Positions 1 through 8,025 of a DNA stretch of 64,000 bases are shown in pieces. Within the stretch, counting starts at the first letter, position 1. Every line of letters begins with the position of its first letter. Source of the stretch: Caldilineaceae bacterium. GTDB taxonomy: Bacteria; Chloroflexota; Anaerolineae; Caldilineales; Caldilineaceae. Below the pieces are notes generated by a model. It had not been told where the DNA came from, did no database searches, and saw nothing but the letters and a program-made list of their open reading frames with translations. The translations under genes were made by a program, and so were the position numbers. The stretch covers positions 124,001 to 188,000 of the forward strand of contig JALHQH010000013.1 of NCBI GenBank assembly GCA_022842065.1, written 5' to 3'.

Positions 1-2
1 TC

Positions 3-1409
3 CTGCATCTTTTTCTTACCCGCCAGGAGCGAACGCAATCACTACGGATGCAGTGGGGGCCGGCGGCTGGGGGCAGTGCCGACAAAACACCGTTACCGCG
101 CCGCACTCCCCTCACCGCCAAAGAGTGGTATATGTTGATCACGGTGCTGCTGTTGGTCTTGTTGTGGGCCACCGAAGGGCTGCACGGCCTGAATAATACG
201 TTGGTGGCACTGCTGGGCGCACTGGCCGTTACCCTGCCCCATGTCGAATTAGTGCGGTTTAAGGATGCGCTTAAGGCAGTTGAGTGGAATATGCTGCTCT
301 TTATGGCTGCCACGCTCAAACTAGGCGAAGCGCTGATTGAAAGCGGTGCCGCCCAATGGTTGATTCAGAGCGCCTTTCAAACACTGAATGATGGCCCCTC
401 AACTTCGACGCTACTGGTCGTTGGCCTGGTTGCTGGCATTTCCCTGCTCTCGCATCTGCTGATTACCTCACGTACCGCCCGTTCCTCGGTATTGGTGCCT
501 TTAGTGGTCTTGCTGGGGGTTGCGCTTGGCTACAATCCGGTATTGCTCGCCTTTCTCTCGACTGCGGCGGCTGGTTTCTGCCTGACGCTACCGGTCAGCG
601 CCAAACCGGTGGCGATGTTTGCCAATCTGGAGGTCGATTCCTATTCGCCAACTGATCTGTTGCGCCTGAGCGGCGTTTTGTTGCCGCTCCATCTGGTCTT
701 GCTGGTCAGCTTTGCGCTCTTTGTCTGGCCCGCCTTGGGTCTTGATTTGCGGCCCAATGGCACACTGTCCCCTGTCGCCGTAACGCAACAACAGGCCGAT
801 GATGCCATGCCGACTAAAGCACCAGCCATATTGCCAAGCAGCGTCCCCCCAAGCAGCGTCCCTCCAAGCCGCGTGTACGGGGCTGGTGAAGCGGCAACTG
901 AGACCGCTCTTGCTGATCAAGAACCGCTCCTGTCCGCCGGTGATGGCACGATGGCACACCTCGCTGTGGTTGCCCCAGTAGAGATCCCAGTGGAAGTACC
1001 GCCTGCGCCGGTTGTTGGGGTAGACGCGCCGGTGGAAGTCGCCCCAGTGGTAGAAGTCGCCCCGGTGGAAGTCGCCCCGGTGGTAGAAGCGCCGGTGGAA
1101 GTCGCCCCAGTGGTAGAAGTCGCCCCGGTGGAAGTCGCCCCGGTGGTAGAAGCGCCGGTGGAAGTCGCCCCAGTGGTAGAAGCGCCGGTGGAAGTCGCCC
1201 CAGTGGTAGAGGCACCGGTGGAAGTCGCCCCAGTGGTAGACGCGCCAGTGGAAGTCGCCCCGGTGGTAGAAGCGCCGGTGGAAGTCACCCCAGTGGTAGA
1301 AGCACCCGCCCTAGCACCAAATAACGAGCAGGATGATAACGTTGACGACGATAGTAATGATGATAGTGATAGTGACGATGATAGTGATAGTGATGATGAT
1401 AGTGACTAG
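3..1409 (+). CDS. SLC13/DASS-type anion transporter, C-terminal part, with Val-Pro-Glu repeat tail
   Basis: The frame is open from the window edge, so this is the 3' part of a longer gene; an internal ATG at 48 has no convincing ribosome-binding site. The first ~230 residues hold several hydrophobic segments and a segment SRTARSSVLVPL followed by a re-entrant-looking stretch, which resembles the second half of sodium/dicarboxylate (SLC13/DASS) permeases. After about residue 265 the protein is no longer membrane-like: it becomes Pro/Val/Glu repeats of about 10 residues (PVEVAPVVEA type), then ends in a run of Asp and Ser. That tail, roughly 200 residues, is not part of the normal permease fold and would lie outside the membrane. 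Glycerate kinase follows 155 nt downstream, so a carboxylate such as glycerate is a possible substrate (inference). The transporter class is fairly sure, the substrate is not. Confidence 0.7.
   Translation: MHLFLTRQERTQSLRMQWGPAAGGSADKTPLPRRTPLTAKEWYMLITVLLLVLLWATEGLHGLNNTLVALLGALAVTLPHVELVRFKDALKAVEWNMLLFMAATLKLGEALIESGAAQWLIQSAFQTLNDGPSTSTLLVVGLVAGISLLSHLLITSRTARSSVLVPLVVLLGVALGYNPVLLAFLSTAAAGFCLTLPVSAKPVAMFANLEVDSYSPTDLLRLSGVLLPLHLVLLVSFALFVWPALGLDLRPNGTLSPVAVTQQQADDAMPTKAPAILPSSVPPSSVPPSRVYGAGEAATETALADQEPLLSAGDGTMAHLAVVAPVEIPVEVPPAPVVGVDAPVEVAPVVEVAPVEVAPVVEAPVEVAPVVEVAPVEVAPVVEAPVEVAPVVEAPVEVAPVVEAPVEVAPVVDAPVEVAPVVEAPVEVTPVVEAPALAPNNEQDDNVDDDSNDDSDSDDDSDSDDDSD
1027..1308 (+). repeat. 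In-frame 30-bp minisatellite coding the transporter tail
   Basis: About nine imperfect copies of a 30-base unit of the type gtggaagtcgccccggtggt encode PVEVAPVVEA repeats. Units differ by single bases and by whole-unit gain or loss, as expected of slipped-strand expansion. The tract lacks stops in several minus-strand frames too, which creates false ORFs there. Confidence 0.85.
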
Positions 1410-1429
1410 TACGACAACGTTGTTGTACT
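1408..1429. terminator. Inverted repeat after the transporter gene
   Basis: A 22-base near-perfect palindrome overlaps the TAG stop codon of the transporter gene. No T-run follows, so termination is only possible, not shown. Confidence 0.4.
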
Positions 1430-1471
1430 ACACTCAAGTCAGCATGAAAAGTGGCATTTTGGTCAACCCAT

Positions 1472-1505
1472 CCTCCGGGAAGGGTCAGCAGTAGTCGGGT
1501 AACAG
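1472..1505 (+). repeat. Half copy of the TCCGGGAAGGG dispersed element
   Basis: This stretch resembles the left half of the inverted-repeat element at 21339-21404 (TCCGGGAAGGG, TCAG, TAGTC, GG, TAAC in the same order) but has no matching right arm. It looks like a degenerate or truncated copy. Confidence 0.5.
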
Positions 1506-1564
1506 TTTATAAAGCGTGCAGTAAACCCTGATTAAGGGTTGTTCCCATACGAGGAGAAATAATC

Positions 1565-2764
1565 ATGACACTACGCATTTTGATCGCCCCCTCTGGTTTC
1601 AAAGAGAGTTTAGGCGCGGACGAAGTGGCTGATTGCATCAACGAAGGCATGAAACAGGTATTGCCCACCGCACACTTTGTCAAGGCCCCCCTGGTGGATG
1701 GCGGCGAAGGCTTTACCAAGGCGTTGGCTGCGGCGACCGGTGGTAGCATCCATGAGGTCGTGGTCACTGGTCCGGTGGGGCAACCGGTGGCCTCCCACTT
1801 TGGCTTATTAGGCGGGGCGGGGCCACGCACCGCAGTGCTGGAGATGGCGGCAGCGGCAGGGCTGCGGCTGGTGCCACGTGATATGCGCAACCCGTTGGTG
1901 ACAACAACTTACGGCGTGGGCGAATTGATCAAACACGCTTTAGATGCCGGTGCCGAGCGGATTCTGATCGGCTGTGGCGATTCGGGTACAAATGATGGTG
2001 GTGCCGGTGCCGCACAAGCGCTGGGCATCCGTTTACAAGATGGAGATGGTTTTGAATTAGGGCGTGGGGGCGGTGAACTGACCCAACTGTGCCACATCGA
2101 CCGCAGTGGTCGCGATCCACGGCTTGACCATGTGCAGATCGATGTCGCCGTCAACTGGCATAATGTGCTCTGTGGTCCGAAAGGTGTGGCGCGGGTCTTT
2201 GGTCCCCAAAAAGGCGCGACCCCCCAGCAAGTGCAGCTGCTGGAAAGTGCGCTTGCCCAATTTGCCGGGGTAATTGACGCTGAGCTTGGCGTTGATGTGC
2301 GGAGTGCGCCCGGCACCGGCGCGTCGGGCGGGTTGGGTGCCGGGCTGATGGCGTTGCTGGGTGCTAAACTGCATCCGCGCTATGACATTGTGATGAACTA
2401 TCTTGAACTTGACACCTTGCTGGGGCAGACCGATCTGGTGGTGACGGCCGAAGGGGGCATCGATTTCCAGACTCCACGCGGCAAGATTCCTGTTGAAGTG
2501 GCCACACGCGCCAAGCTCTTTGGTCTGCCGGTCATCGCCTTGGCCGGTACCATTGGCCAAGGGGCAGAGATCAACTACCAACATGGCATTGATTCCTTTG
2601 CCAGCATTCTCTCGGCGCCCTGTTCACTCACCGAAGCGATCGCTCAAGCCCATGAACTGCTGACGCGTGCGGCCGAACAGACGGCACGGATGTTGTTGAT
2701 CGGGCAGCAACTGGGCGCGCTGCACCAAGGCACATCCCGGCGGACCCAGCTGGTGGGGATATAA
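1565..2764 (+). CDS. Glycerate 2-kinase, GarK/GlxK family
   Basis: Full-length (399 aa; family usually about 380). The N-terminal PSGFKESL motif, the VDGGEGF motif near residue 45 and the GDSGTNDGGAGAAQALG glycine-rich stretch near residue 140 are family signatures. The enzyme phosphorylates D-glycerate with ATP in the cytoplasm, feeding 2-phosphoglycerate into lower glycolysis; this is the known family role. The ATG at 1565 is preceded by a good GAGGAG ribosome-binding site. The upstream transporter gene has the same orientation, so uptake plus phosphorylation of a glycerate-like substrate is plausible. The gene ends before a strong terminator at 2834-2882. Confidence 0.95.
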   Translation: MTLRILIAPSGFKESLGADEVADCINEGMKQVLPTAHFVKAPLVDGGEGFTKALAAATGGSIHEVVVTGPVGQPVASHFGLLGGAGPRTAVLEMAAAAGLRLVPRDMRNPLVTTTYGVGELIKHALDAGAERILIGCGDSGTNDGGAGAAQALGIRLQDGDGFELGRGGGELTQLCHIDRSGRDPRLDHVQIDVAVNWHNVLCGPKGVARVFGPQKGATPQQVQLLESALAQFAGVIDAELGVDVRSAPGTGASGGLGAGLMALLGAKLHPRYDIVMNYLELDTLLGQTDLVVTAEGGIDFQTPRGKIPVEVATRAKLFGLPVIALAGTIGQGAEINYQHGIDSFASILSAPCSLTEAIAQAHELLTRAAEQTARMLLIGQQLGALHQGTSRRTQLVGI

Positions 2765-2833
2765 TTCTTTTTGGCAGTTTATCGCCCGGATGCGCCGGCG
2801 GCCATATCGACGTTCCTAGCATATGCTGGGGGT

Positions 2834-2882
2834 AAATAAGCGAGTGGCAGCAGGTACTAAATCTGCTGCCACTCGCTTATTT
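2834..2882. terminator. Strong intrinsic terminator after glycerate kinase
   Basis: A perfect 20-bp stem (AAATAAGCGAGTGGCAGCAG and its complement) with a 9-nt loop, bordered by A-run and T-run so that it could work in both directions. Confidence 0.9.
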
Positions 2883-2978
2883 TGTTAGCACATGCTGTTA
2901 TACCTAATGCCTGGGCGCGCCGGCCTGGAATGTGAACAAAATTTAACTAAATGTTTGCCTGAATTTTCTGCAATCCAC

Positions 2979-3006
2979 GTATTTTGGGCCGGCTTGGCTG
3001 TTCTGT
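2979..3006 (+). promoter_or_regulatory. Shared bipartite upstream element, copy A
   Basis: GTATTTT, 13 nt, TGTTCTGT, placed 202 nt before the PIG-L operon. The same two blocks with exactly the same spacing occur upstream of four other units (7498, 7931, 12009, 13425). It may be an alternative-sigma promoter or a regulator site. The rest of the 2883-3207 spacer shows no gene. Confidence 0.65.
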
Positions 3007-3207
3007 ATAAGCAGGCATACCTCTCAACCCAACGGCGGCGGTCATCCCCCTGCTGCCAATCTGCACCACAAGCTCGCCGTGCTGATCCGACACTTTCTGC
3101 GTAAATAGCTGGCTCGCTTGATCAATAGTGCTCTTGCGCACTTTCGTGTGCCTAAAATCTATGTCAATTACCCTAATCAACACTCTATTCCAAGGGGAGT
3201 CACCAAA

Positions 3208-4158
3208 ATGGAGCAGTGGTCTGTTATTTTTGAACACATGTTTATTCTATTGACATTCAGCATTTTGGCTGGATGTCTCCTCGCCAACCGGGATCGCTTA
3301 CGCCGCACAACGCGGCGGGCGCGGGTCGTTGCGCAGTTTGTTCTCGTGGTTGCAACGTTGGCCGGTCTGGTCAATCTACTGCAACTCTTTGCCCTCTTAT
3401 GGCCGGCAACCCATGCTGGCCTGCGCTATCTGTTGGGGCTGCGTACCTTCTTTTTCTACCTGAGCTTCATCGCCCAAACCGGTTTACTCGCCCTGCTGCT
3501 GCACCAGAAACTATTGACACCCAATCAGCGCACACCCCGCCGTATCTTGGCGATTGGGGCCCATCCCGATGATGTTGAAATTGCCTGTGGCGGGACGTTG
3601 GCCCGTCTGCTTGATGAAGGGCACATTGTGCGTGGCCTGGTGTTGACGCACGGCGAACAAGGGGGCAACGCGGCGAAACGGGTGCAAGAAGCCCGCGATG
3701 GGGCGGCATTTCTCGGTATGCAGCAGGTGACATTGCTGGACTATCCGGATACGCGGCTGGCCGAAATGGGCACGGCGGTGCGGACAGCCATCGAGCACGA
3801 AATCAATGGCTTTCAGCCGGATATTGTGTTGACCCACTCCAGCCACGATCAACACCAGGATCATCAAGTGATTCACGAAGCAACCATGCGTGCCGGGCGG
3901 CGGGTAAAGACAATTCTGTGCTACGAAAGTCCCTCGGTCACGCCGGACTTCAAGCCGGGGATCTATGTGGAAATCGGCGATTATGTTGACATCAAAATTG
4001 AAAGCATTCGTGAACATCGCGATCAGCAGGCAAAAGCCTATGTGGACGAAGCTCATGTCCGCGCCCAAGCCCGCTTTCGTGGCGGTCAAGCTAAAACAAC
4101 CTATGCGGAAGGCTTTGAGATCGGCCGTCTGCTGGTGATGGAAGGGGGGACATTATGA
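3208..4158 (+). CDS. Membrane-anchored PIG-L family deacetylase
   Basis: The ATG at 3208 follows AAGGGGAG at 3192-3198; in-frame upstream codons back to 3118 lack a ribosome-binding site. The 316-aa protein has three hydrophobic N-terminal segments (about residues 8-26, 40-62, 70-96) and then a PIG-L domain with the metal-binding AHPDDVE motif (about residues 116-122) and a downstream HDQHQDH histidine cluster. PIG-L enzymes are zinc-dependent de-N-acetylases of N-acetylglucosamine-containing lipids, thiols or polysaccharides. It opens an operon whose third gene is a PgaC-like polymer synthase, so deacetylation of an N-acetylhexosamine polymer or its lipid precursor is the likely job (inference). 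Its stop overlaps the next start (ATGA at 4155). Confidence 0.88.
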   Translation: MEQWSVIFEHMFILLTFSILAGCLLANRDRLRRTTRRARVVAQFVLVVATLAGLVNLLQLFALLWPATHAGLRYLLGLRTFFFYLSFIAQTGLLALLLHQKLLTPNQRTPRRILAIGAHPDDVEIACGGTLARLLDEGHIVRGLVLTHGEQGGNAAKRVQEARDGAAFLGMQQVTLLDYPDTRLAEMGTAVRTAIEHEINGFQPDIVLTHSSHDQHQDHQVIHEATMRAGRRVKTILCYESPSVTPDFKPGIYVEIGDYVDIKIESIREHRDQQAKAYVDEAHVRAQARFRGGQAKTTYAEGFEIGRLLVMEGGTL

Positions 4159-5060
4159 GAATATTGGTAACAGGGATTGGCGGTCCGGCCGGCCGCAATG
4201 TCAGTCAGCTCTTGTGGGAAGCCGGCCATGCGGTGATCGGCACGGATATGCGTGCTGTTGATCTGGCCGAGCTATCTGAATTTCACCAGTCACCGCCGGC
4301 CAACGCGCCCGACTATGTTGCCTGGCTGCGGGCAATTGCCCAGCATGTTGACTATATCATCCCCACCGTCCAAGATGAATTACCCACGCTGGCTGCGGCG
4401 CACCCACACATCGGTTGTCCGCTGCTCATCGGCCAACGGCAGCCGGTCGAAATCGCCCATGACAAACTCTTGACGGCCCGCGCGCTGACAAATGCCGGAG
4501 TAGCTGTACCCTGCTTTGCGCTGCCTTCGGCACTAAATGGGGCGGACGCAACGCCGATTGGTTGGCCGCGTGTGGCGAAGCCGCGCCAGGGCCGCGGCGG
4601 GCGCAACGTTACGGTCTATGATACACCGGGCGCGTTTGCCGACACGCCGCCATTGGATGATAGCTACATTGTGCAAACATTTATGCCAGGTACCGAATAC
4701 TCGGTGAACCTCTTTCGTGATGATCAGCCACAGGCAACAGCCCAGTGCACAGTCACTGTGTTGGAGAAGCTGGCGCTGCGTGAGGGCCGCACGGGTAATG
4801 CCGAGGGCGTCATTGTGGTGGATGCCCCGGATGTCGCGGCACTTGGGGTGGCCGCAGCCGCAGCGATTGGGCTGACAGGGCCGATTGACATGGACATCCG
4901 GCGTCGCCTGGATGGAGTGCCCACCGTATTAGAGATCAACGCCCGTTTTGGGGCCAATATCGGCCATGCCCCGCAGGTCTTTGCCGCGGCCATGCGCAAG
5001 ATCAATTCAATCGAGGCCGATCCGCGCCGACACGTTTCCAAGGAAAGACACTATGTTTGA
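4155..5060 (+). CDS. ATP-grasp ligase of the exopolysaccharide operon
   Basis: 301 aa. Residues 1-90 form a Rossmann-like pre-ATP-grasp domain starting MRILVTGIGGPAGRN. The ATP-grasp domain follows, with AKPRQGRGGRNV (ATP loop) near residue 140 and the metal-binding EINARFG motif near residue 260, as in carbamoyl-phosphate-synthase-like ligases. The family joins a carboxylate to an amine or thiol via an acyl phosphate. Substrate is not readable from sequence. It overlaps the upstream deacetylase by 4 nt and the downstream glycosyltransferase by 8 nt, so translation is coupled. Acylation of the amines exposed by the deacetylase is one idea, untested. Confidence 0.85.
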   Translation: MRILVTGIGGPAGRNVSQLLWEAGHAVIGTDMRAVDLAELSEFHQSPPANAPDYVAWLRAIAQHVDYIIPTVQDELPTLAAAHPHIGCPLLIGQRQPVEIAHDKLLTARALTNAGVAVPCFALPSALNGADATPIGWPRVAKPRQGRGGRNVTVYDTPGAFADTPPLDDSYIVQTFMPGTEYSVNLFRDDQPQATAQCTVTVLEKLALREGRTGNAEGVIVVDAPDVAALGVAAAAAIGLTGPIDMDIRRRLDGVPTVLEINARFGANIGHAPQVFAAAMRKINSIEADPRRHVSKERHYV

Positions 5061-6282
5061 TTCACTCTTATTAATTTTTGGTGGCCTCACCGTCGCCATC
5101 TTTTTTCTGCGGCTGCACACCTGGTTGCTCTATCCGTTGGTCGGGCTTTCCTTGTTGCGGCGGCGACAAACGGGCATCTACCACAACCAGCAGCCGCTCG
5201 TCTCGATCATCATCCCTGCATATAACGAAGAGGCTGTGTTGGAAAATTGTGTGCGCTCGATTCTGCGCTCCACCTATCGCCCAGTAGAGATCCTGATCGT
5301 GAACGATGGCTCAACGGACAATACCTGGGCCGTGATGCAGCGCTTTGCCGCCGAGCCACAGGTGCGGCTGATCAACAAGACGAATGGCGGTAAGGCCGCC
5401 GCGCTGAATGCCGGCATTGCCTGTGCCGGCGGCGAAGTCTACTTTTTTGTCGATGCCGATGGCATCTTTCAGCCGGAGACGATCAACCAGATGCTCGCCG
5501 GCTTTCGTTCTGCACAAGTCGGGGCGGTCTGTGGCAACGATGCGCCGGTGAATCTCAATTCGCTGCAAACGCAGTTGCTGGCACTCCAAACCCACGTAAC
5601 CACCAGTTTTGTCCGACGGGCACTGGCGTTGATCAACTGCTTGCCGATCGTTTCCGGCAACATTGGGGCCTTTCGCCGCGATGTCATCGCACAGACCGGC
5701 CCCTTCCGTGTCGGCTGTATCGGCGAAGATCTCGAATTGACCTGGCGGGTACACCGTGCCGGCTATCGGGTTGAGTTCCAACCGGAGGCCATGGTCTATG
5801 CCGAGTCGCCAACGACGCTGCTAGCACTGTGGAAGCAGCGGGTCCGTTGGGGCCGTGGCCTTTGGCAGACGATTCGGCTGCATAAAGAGATGTTTTTCAA
5901 TCCACGCTTTGGCCCAATCGCCTTTTACCTGCCGATCAATGTCCTGAGTACGGCGCTCATGCCGATTCTCCAGTTGGCGGCGCTGGGGCTGCTGCTGCTG
6001 TTGCTGGCGCTGGGCTACCGGCCCTTTGCACTTGACGGTTTCGCCACCATCGCCTGGCTTGGCTTTGGGCTAACGGCGGCGACGACCCTGCTCGCTATCA
6101 TCATTGATCGCGCTTGGCGCGATCTGCGCTACTTCTATATCTTGCCACTCTGGATTCCCTATGCGTTTTTTATGAACTTTGTGGCGCTACAGGCGTTGAT
6201 TTTGGAGATCCGTGGCACCCAACCCATGTGGCATAAATTGACACGGAGTGGTGTCATCAGCAGGAAGGACGTTCCTGTATGA
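5053..6282 (+). CDS. Processive GT2 glycosyltransferase, PgaC/IcaA-like
   Basis: The ATG at 5053 has AAGGAAAG upstream; upstream in-frame codons lie inside the previous gene. In the 409-aa product, residues 1-35 are a membrane helix, followed by a GT-A domain with VNDGSTDN (Asp85), VDADG (134-136), GED (224-226) and QRVRWGRG (262-269), the D, DxD, ED and QxxRW motifs of processive polymerases such as poly-N-acetylglucosamine, hyaluronan and cellulose synthases. Two or three C-terminal membrane helices follow. The product would polymerise a UDP-sugar and export the chain. No separate PgaD-like partner is visible. ATGA overlap with the next gene. Confidence 0.9.
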   Translation: MFDSLLLIFGGLTVAIFFLRLHTWLLYPLVGLSLLRRRQTGIYHNQQPLVSIIIPAYNEEAVLENCVRSILRSTYRPVEILIVNDGSTDNTWAVMQRFAAEPQVRLINKTNGGKAAALNAGIACAGGEVYFFVDADGIFQPETINQMLAGFRSAQVGAVCGNDAPVNLNSLQTQLLALQTHVTTSFVRRALALINCLPIVSGNIGAFRRDVIAQTGPFRVGCIGEDLELTWRVHRAGYRVEFQPEAMVYAESPTTLLALWKQRVRWGRGLWQTIRLHKEMFFNPRFGPIAFYLPINVLSTALMPILQLAALGLLLLLLALGYRPFALDGFATIAWLGFGLTAATTLLAIIIDRAWRDLRYFYILPLWIPYAFFMNFVALQALILEIRGTQPMWHKLTRSGVISRKDVPV

Positions 6283-7439
6283 GTCGTCAAACGCCAAAAT
6301 TTTGGCCTTTCGGGGCGCGCACATTTTTGCTCACTGTCAGTGTATTAGTGACCGTAGCCTGCGCGCTGAACCATGTGCCCGTTGCCCATTCCCCTCGCCA
6401 AGCAGCGCCGGCTGAACCGATACGGGCGGTACGGATTGATTTCGCCAGTTATGAAGAAAGCCGCAGCCAAATTCCCGCCTTACAAGCCCTGGTTGCCACC
6501 CATCAGGTTAATTTGGTGGCACTGGGGGCAGGCCGTCCAGAGTGGACTTTTTTCAAGTGGGCCGGTCACGAGGCGTACTGGTCGAGTGTTGTACGCAATA
6601 CCGAGCTTGATCTATTGGCTGAGGATATTCGTAATTTTCGGCAAGCGGGCTTGGGCGTGCAGGAAATCGATGCCGTGGTCGATGTCTATGCGCCCAACTT
6701 TATCGCTGAAAATCCCAGTGCCGCGGCAATCAGCTATTGGGGTGAACCGAGCGATCTGCTGGTCAGCACGGCCGCGCTGCTCGATGGCCCCTACCACGAA
6801 TTGCTGCTGGACATGATCGAGTATATTGCCGTCAACTATGCGGTGGATTCGATCTCCATCACCGAGTTGGCCTATTATGATTATGGCTATGGGGCCGCGG
6901 ATCTGGCCCTCTACGCGGCGGACACGGGTAACACGGATTGGCCACGGCGGGCGGACGGCAGCATCGATCAGGATGATCACAGGATTGGGAGATGGCGGTC
7001 AGCCGCGATTGGCCGCTTTTTGGCCGAAGCCGCGGCGTTGGTTCATCCATACGGCAAAAAATTAGTGATGGATGTTAAGGTCAGTTGGGGCAACCTGGCG
7101 AATGATGGGCTGGAGCATGGTCATCACTACCCTGTTATGTTAGCCCATGCGGATCGGATTATCATCTGGGCCTATTCGGATCTGGCCGGCTATGCGCCTG
7201 GCTACCTGGCCGAGATCGCGACCCACTTGAAAACAAGGTACAATCCCCAACGGATCATCATGTCACCGGGCTTGTGGGGGCGCGATGGGCGCCTGATCGC
7301 ACCGGCTGATTTGGGACTCTCCGTCGAAAGTGCGATCCGTGGTGGGATCCTGCAGCTGTGGGTGACGCCCTCCCATTTAATGACGCCGGCCCATTGGCAG
7401 GCCGTGGGGGAAAGTTGGTCGCCAGCGGTAGAACGCTAG
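6279..7439 (+). CDS. Exported TIM-barrel glycoside-hydrolase-like protein
   Basis: 386 aa. A hydrophobic N-terminus ending VTVAC resembles a weak lipobox, so it may be a surface lipoprotein. The rest looks like a TIM-barrel hydrolase: RAVRIDFASYEE at the first strand, an acidic segment SISITELAYYDYGYG near residue 195, and repeated strand-helix units. Its position after a PgaC-like synthase and a deacetylase resembles the C-terminal hydrolase domain of PgaB, which binds and cuts partly deacetylated polymer. The fold assignment is by pattern and context, not a firm family match. Start overlaps the synthase stop by ATGA, with AAGGA before it. Confidence 0.6.
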   Translation: MSRQTPKFWPFGARTFLLTVSVLVTVACALNHVPVAHSPRQAAPAEPIRAVRIDFASYEESRSQIPALQALVATHQVNLVALGAGRPEWTFFKWAGHEAYWSSVVRNTELDLLAEDIRNFRQAGLGVQEIDAVVDVYAPNFIAENPSAAAISYWGEPSDLLVSTAALLDGPYHELLLDMIEYIAVNYAVDSISITELAYYDYGYGAADLALYAADTGNTDWPRRADGSIDQDDHRIGRWRSAAIGRFLAEAAALVHPYGKKLVMDVKVSWGNLANDGLEHGHHYPVMLAHADRIIIWAYSDLAGYAPGYLAEIATHLKTRYNPQRIIMSPGLWGRDGRLIAPADLGLSVESAIRGGILQLWVTPSHLMTPAHWQAVGESWSPAVER

Positions 7440-7497
7440 GGCAGTGGGACAGAGGGGGCCGCCAGCGCGAGCATAATACGCATTGCATAAAGCCAAT

Positions 7498-7525
7498 GTA
7501 TTTTTTTTGTAATCTGCTGTTCTGT
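7498..7525 (+). promoter_or_regulatory. Shared bipartite upstream element, copy B
   Basis: GTATTTT, 13 nt, TGTTCTGT, ending 59 nt before the HisKA-only gene. Confidence 0.65.
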
Positions 7526-7584
7526 GCAAAGTAGCCCCGCTGTTTATCAGTTGACCGCGTTTTAGCAAGAAAGCACCATTCACC

Positions 7585-7851
7585 ATGTTGGTCCAACATC
7601 GCCATCTTGACACGCCATCCTCGCTTGTAACAGACGATGAGATCGGGCGTCTGAATCACGAGTTGCGTACAGCATTGAGTATTGTTTTGTTAACCACAGA
7701 AGCGTTACAGCTTGAAATCTTTGGCCCGCTGACGCTCCCACAGCAGGATGCACTGGGTATATTGCATGAGCGCACCACGCAACTGCAAACCCTGTTTGAG
7801 ACGTTTTTGCAACTAGCTGATGCCACCAAACGTGAAGCGTTGGTTAGCTAG
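7585..7851 (+). CDS. HisKA-only phosphotransfer-like protein (truncated kinase?)
   Basis: 88 aa. Residues 20-85 resemble the dimerisation/phosphoacceptor (HisKA) helical hairpin of histidine kinases, with an H-box LNHELRTALSIVLL around His26. There is no ATP-binding HATPase domain and no sensor, so it cannot autophosphorylate alone. It might act as a phosphotransfer partner or dominant-negative dimer, or be a remnant: its TAG stop lies inside a short dispersed repeat (7848-7882), suggesting that the downstream part was lost. No strong ribosome-binding site is seen. It carries the same upstream element as the secreted matrix proteins. Confidence 0.65.
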   Translation: MLVQHRHLDTPSSLVTDDEIGRLNHELRTALSIVLLTTEALQLEIFGPLTLPQQDALGILHERTTQLQTLFETFLQLADATKREALVS

Positions 7852-7882
7852 TACAGTGTGATGGAAGTTTTGATGGTTTAGC
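7848..7882 (+). repeat. CTAGTACAGTGT dispersed repeat, copy 1
   Basis: About 35 bases matching 14376-14412 at most positions (CTAGTACAGTGT, GAA, TTTTGATG). It supplies the stop codon of the HisKA-only gene. Confidence 0.55.
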
Positions 7883-7930
7883 ATCTGTTATTTCGCCAAC
7901 GCTCTCCGCGCACTTCCGCAGCAGTTCTAT

Positions 7931-7958
7931 ATATTTTTCTTGCGGGTGACTGTTCTGT
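7931..7958 (+). promoter_or_regulatory. Shared bipartite upstream element, copy C
   Basis: ATATTTT, 13 nt, TGTTCTGT, 67 nt before the next gene; only the first base of the left block differs from the other four copies. Confidence 0.6.
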
Positions 7959-8025
7959 GTAGTAGTAGAACTCAAAACCTTAAGTTAACTTCCAAACCAA
8001 TTACCCAACCAAGGAGCAAATACAG

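Noticed and set aside
814..1288. Long minus-strand frames opposite the transporter tail
   Set aside because: They arise from the 30-bp repeat, which lacks stops in several frames; no ribosome-binding sites and low-complexity products.
1027..1308. CRISPR-like array
   Set aside because: Units are contiguous, without unique spacers, and are coding in frame.
2892..3104. 70-residue plus-strand frame in the spacer before the PIG-L operon
   Set aside because: No ribosome-binding site, odd composition, and it covers the shared regulatory element.
2883..3207. Cyclic-di-GMP riboswitch before the exopolysaccharide operon
   Set aside because: Searched by eye for the conserved GEMM core and tetraloop-receptor pattern; none seen.
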